From positions 1-7,959 of the forward strand of contig JAFDHR010000098.1 of the NCBI GenBank assembly GCA_019308645.1: a stretch of DNA of 7,959 nucleotides, in the 5' to 3' direction. The translations under genes and the position numbers were made by a program. Below are positions 5,289 through 7,959 of the stretch, in pieces (position 1 is the first letter of the stretch; each line of letters starts with the position of its first letter). The notes below the pieces were generated by a model, which saw only the letters and a list, made by a program, of their open reading frames with translations, did no database searches and was not told the origin of the DNA. This DNA comes from Deltaproteobacteria bacterium (lineage in GTDB: Bacteria > Desulfobacterota > DSM-4660 > Desulfatiglandales > B25-G16).

Positions 5289-7669
5289 TGCCGTTTGACC
5301 AGTGCGTTGCACGTCCGCCGGACGAAATGTTGCGATTTCCATTGAGAGAGCACTTAGAGGCAGTGGCTGTGGATTGTGGCTCTGCAAATGGTACTGCTGA
5401 AGAACGACTCGCCTTTCTCGCAGGTTTGCTTCATGACGCGGCCAAATGTCACGTCCAATGGCAGAAGTATATCCTTGGACAACTTAAAAAGGGACCTGCA
5501 CATGCGCCTCTTGGCGCAGCGCTCTTTGCCTTCTGTGCGGACCAACTAATTTCACTCTGGACCGAAAGTCAATCAGAGAAGGAATGGCTTCGAGATATGG
5601 CTTTAGAGTGGACGCGGACCATTTATAACCACCATAGCAGACTTGATGACTTGGATGTTCTCCCTCCCTGGGAGATGCGCTCATATATGGGAGAAATTGA
5701 GAAATTGCTGAAAGGTTGTGATACTAAGGGCTTATTTCTTCTTATTTCAAGCTATTTCCCCGAGTTACGTGCGAATGAGAAACAATTTTGTGGTTGGTTG
5801 GAAACCTTTTCCGAAACTTGGGAACGCCGTGTGCGTTTTGGCCGCGATTCGGTGCTGCGAGAAAGGGTGCGGCACCAATCGGATAGGGAAGATTTTTCAA
5901 CTCTGGCATTACGTCTGCCTAAAGCAGCTTCCCAATTGGTTTGCGCCGACCGTTACCATGTTGGTAAGTTCGAAAGAAACTATTTAGACGCCGGAGATGC
6001 AGGAAAAGCCGTTTCCAGCTTAGAGTCCGCTTGCCATGAACGAGCTGCAAATGCATTGAAAAACGGCGCTAACCCGGCATTAGTAGATTGTCGGCATAGG
6101 GTTCAAAAGAAAGCATTAGAAAGATATAGAGAAAATGCTGACGCTACATTTTTTACATTGTTGCTTCCAACTGGTTATGGCAAAACACTGACCAGTCTTC
6201 GCGTTGCGCTTGAGGCATGCCTTAACGGGCGGTGCCAGCGTGTAATCTATGTCGCACCTTACTTATCTATTCTGTCTCAATCGGCTCTGGAAATAAAACA
6301 AGCCACCAGCCTGGAAGTGTTTCAGCACCATCATCTTAGTCTCGCTGAGTTAGCAGACGATGAAGATGTAGATGTTTTGGATACCTGGCAGGCTCCTTTA
6401 CTGGCAACTACTTTTAACCAATTTTTCCGGGCTTTATTCCCATACAGAGCACAGGAGTGCCTCCGCATAGATGCTTTGGCCCGAGCTTTTATAATCATCG
6501 ATGAGCCGCAAATTGTCGATACCGGAGTTTGGAATGTCTTTTTACGAGCCCTGGCAGCCAATAGCAGCAATTGGAAATGGCAAGTGGTGTTTGCCACAGC
6601 AACCTTGCCGCCGCTGCGTGTCGGTCTAGGGCAAAATGCGGTCGCTCTTGCTCCGTCTCAAGTTGAATGGGGAAACCGCTTCGCCCTTGACTATGCAAGT
6701 CAACCGCTTACAGCAGGTGAGGTTGCTAATAATGTTTGCCGCCTATGCAAAACAGGCAATAGCATTGCTGTTGTTCTAAACACAGTAGCAGACGCAGCGC
6801 AAGTTTACCGTCTCCTGAGAGAATGCAATAACATCCAACACTTACATTGCTTGACAGGAATGATGCTTTCAGGGCACAAAGCTGAGACTATAAGGAGTAT
6901 ACGAGAGGAACTGAAGTCTGGCACACCGACGGTAGCGGTTTGTACCCAAATTCTGGAAGCAGGTGTTGATCTTAGCTTCAGAAGAGTGCTGCGTGCTTTA
7001 CCAGTCTTTCCATCCATTGCCCAGGTTGCCGGTCGTGTCAATAGACACGGGGAAGGCAAACGAGCGACAGTAACTGTCTTCTCCTTTATTAGAGAAAATG
7101 GAGTTGATGTCCGGCGTTATGTGTATCGGAATGCAACAGCGCTCCGCCAGACAGATCGTCTGGTGAAGGAGCATCCACACATTAGTGAAGAGGATATGGG
7201 ACATCTTTTGAATGTCTATTTCCAGCGTTGTTGGCAAGAAAACAGAAATGAAGCATGCCTTGCCAAGTTTGAACTGGCCGCATATGGCCGATGGTCAGAG
7301 TTAGCAGGGCTGGAACCGTTCGATAGCGGAGGGCAGCGAGAGGAAATCTTTGTGTCATGGGCAAACATGGAGCTAAGTCCTGCCATGCACCAACTTCTTG
7401 AAGAATTTGCGCCCAATGGGCCAGAACAATTACTCAGTTGCTACCTCAATCGAGATTTTCTTAAGAGCCTTGACTTTTTACAACGAAAACGTTTTATGGC
7501 GTTGCTTAGGCAATATACTGTCTCTGTACCGCGGAAAACGACGGTGCAAGTGGCTGAACAGATAAACCCATGGCTTTGGAGGCTTTTAAATATCGAAGAT
7601 TACTCAAAGGAAACGGGTATGGCTCATCTATTAGAAAATGAACTTGATCCTGCTTGTACAATAATTTAG
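5276..7669 (+). CDS. cas3: CRISPR nuclease-helicase Cas3
   Basis: Cas3 is recruited to target-bound Cascade, unwinds DNA and cuts the displaced strand. The 797-residue protein has both domains in one chain. The HD nuclease occupies roughly residues 1-240, with H26, HD at 53-54, K57, H76, HH at 119-120 and the terminal Asp in CADR (D225). The helicase follows: Walker A PTGYGKT (298-304), Walker B DEPQ (409-412), ATATLPP (motif III, about 440-446), EAGVD (561-565) and QVAGRVNRHG (583-592, motif VI). All expected catalytic residues are present, so it looks active. A C-terminal domain fills residues about 620-797. AAGGA (5266-5270) lies five bases before ATG 5276; ATG 5282 is an alternative start. 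The gene overlaps cas5 by 13 bases. Its tail is overlapped by the open frame of the cas6 remnant. Confidence 0.95.
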   Translation: MLMVVPFDQCVARPPDEMLRFPLREHLEAVAVDCGSANGTAEERLAFLAGLLHDAAKCHVQWQKYILGQLKKGPAHAPLGAALFAFCADQLISLWTESQSEKEWLRDMALEWTRTIYNHHSRLDDLDVLPPWEMRSYMGEIEKLLKGCDTKGLFLLISSYFPELRANEKQFCGWLETFSETWERRVRFGRDSVLRERVRHQSDREDFSTLALRLPKAASQLVCADRYHVGKFERNYLDAGDAGKAVSSLESACHERAANALKNGANPALVDCRHRVQKKALERYRENADATFFTLLLPTGYGKTLTSLRVALEACLNGRCQRVIYVAPYLSILSQSALEIKQATSLEVFQHHHLSLAELADDEDVDVLDTWQAPLLATTFNQFFRALFPYRAQECLRIDALARAFIIIDEPQIVDTGVWNVFLRALAANSSNWKWQVVFATATLPPLRVGLGQNAVALAPSQVEWGNRFALDYASQPLTAGEVANNVCRLCKTGNSIAVVLNTVADAAQVYRLLRECNNIQHLHCLTGMMLSGHKAETIRSIREELKSGTPTVAVCTQILEAGVDLSFRRVLRALPVFPSIAQVAGRVNRHGEGKRATVTVFSFIRENGVDVRRYVYRNATALRQTDRLVKEHPHISEEDMGHLLNVYFQRCWQENRNEACLAKFELAAYGRWSELAGLEPFDSGGQREEIFVSWANMELSPAMHQLLEEFAPNGPEQLLSCYLNRDFLKSLDFLQRKRFMALLRQYTVSVPRKTTVQVAEQINPWLWRLLNIEDYSKETGMAHLLENELDPACTII

Positions 7670-7917
7670 CAAGGGTTCTTCTGTCCATGTCCGAAAGCCT
7701 TGGATATACGGTTCCGGCGCCAATTGAAATAAAAATAATCAAGCTTAAAGAAGTACCGACGAAATTGAAAGGCAATCCCATGCTTGGATTCCTCGGCGCC
7801 TTCTCCGTGAATTTTGAAATTCCTGATTACTGGGGGATAGGCAAATCGGTGTCAAGGGGGTTTGGGACGGTAAAGAGAGCAAATTTAAAAAGGGAAAGAG
7901 CCAGCCTCTCTTATTGA
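7654..7917 (+). pseudogene. cas6: Truncated second cas6, C-terminal part only
   Basis: This frame encodes only the C-terminal third of a Cas6b-type protein. From SLGYT onward it aligns without gaps to the full Cas6 at 670-1377. About half of the residues match, including the whole RNA-binding loop GKSVSRGFGT and the preceding PM-GF-G-F-NF pattern. The N-terminal part with the catalytic histidines is absent, because the DNA just upstream is the end of cas3. The open frame reaches back to a TTG at 7654 inside cas3, and the first ATG is at 7687 (76 residues). No strong ribosome site precedes either. The nucleotide sequence differs clearly from cas6 even where the protein is identical, so this is not a recent copy of the upstream gene. 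It is most likely the remnant of a different cas6, and is unlikely to process RNA. Confidence 0.8.
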
Positions 7918-7959
7918 GGCCTTGTACATAAGAAAACAGGTTCGTTACACTATGATAGG

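Noticed and set aside
7904..7920. Hairpin GCCTC/GAGGC at the end of the cas6 remnant, as a terminator
   Set aside because: The stem has only five pairs and no T tract follows.
7916..7945. GAGGCC and GGTTCGT near the window end, echoing the adjacent GAGGCC-GGTTCGT at 491-503
   Set aside because: The two short matches are separated differently in the two places and the flanks do not align, so there is no real repeat.
7922..7956. Possible promoter with TTGTAC and TATGAT at the right edge
   Set aside because: The spacing is 23 bases and the -35 match is poor, and no downstream gene is visible to support it.

Overview
The window holds one operon on the + strand that encodes the interference half of a type I-B CRISPR-Cas system (Csh subtype). 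The order is cas6, cas8b/csh1, cas7/csh2, cas5 and cas3. This is the usual I-B order, with tight or overlapping gene junctions. Strong Shine-Dalgarno sites, moderate GC and bacterial-style operon packing suggest a bacterium, perhaps an anaerobe of the Desulfobacterota or Firmicutes kind where such loci are common. That placement is only a guess, because nothing here is a taxonomic marker.

Layout. Positions 29-358 carry a 109-residue gene I do not recognise. Positions 359-669 are a gene-poor AT-rich stretch with two perfect interrupted inverted repeats, a 10-bp palindrome and an extended -10 promoter (609-617) about 50 bases before cas6. Positions 670-7669 are the cas operon. Positions 7654-7917 hold a second, N-terminally truncated cas6 that begins inside the end of cas3. 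The last 42 bases show nothing I can name.

How the genes work together. Cas6 cuts the CRISPR precursor transcript at its repeats. Cas8b, Cas7 (several copies), Cas5 and probably a separate Cas11 small subunit assemble with the crRNA into Cascade. Cas3 (HD nuclease plus superfamily 2 helicase) degrades the bound target DNA. Cas11 has no gene of its own, but cas8b contains a near-ideal Shine-Dalgarno followed by an in-frame ATG at 3093. That start would give a 151-residue C-terminal product, which matches internal translation of Cas11 known from other type I systems.

No CRISPR array and no cas4, cas1 or cas2 is in the window. Where cas4 would normally follow cas3 there is instead the broken cas6 copy. 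This suggests a rearrangement or a junction with another CRISPR locus. The main points for follow-up are the internal cas11 start, the cas6 remnant and missing adaptation genes, and the operator-like repeats before the operon.
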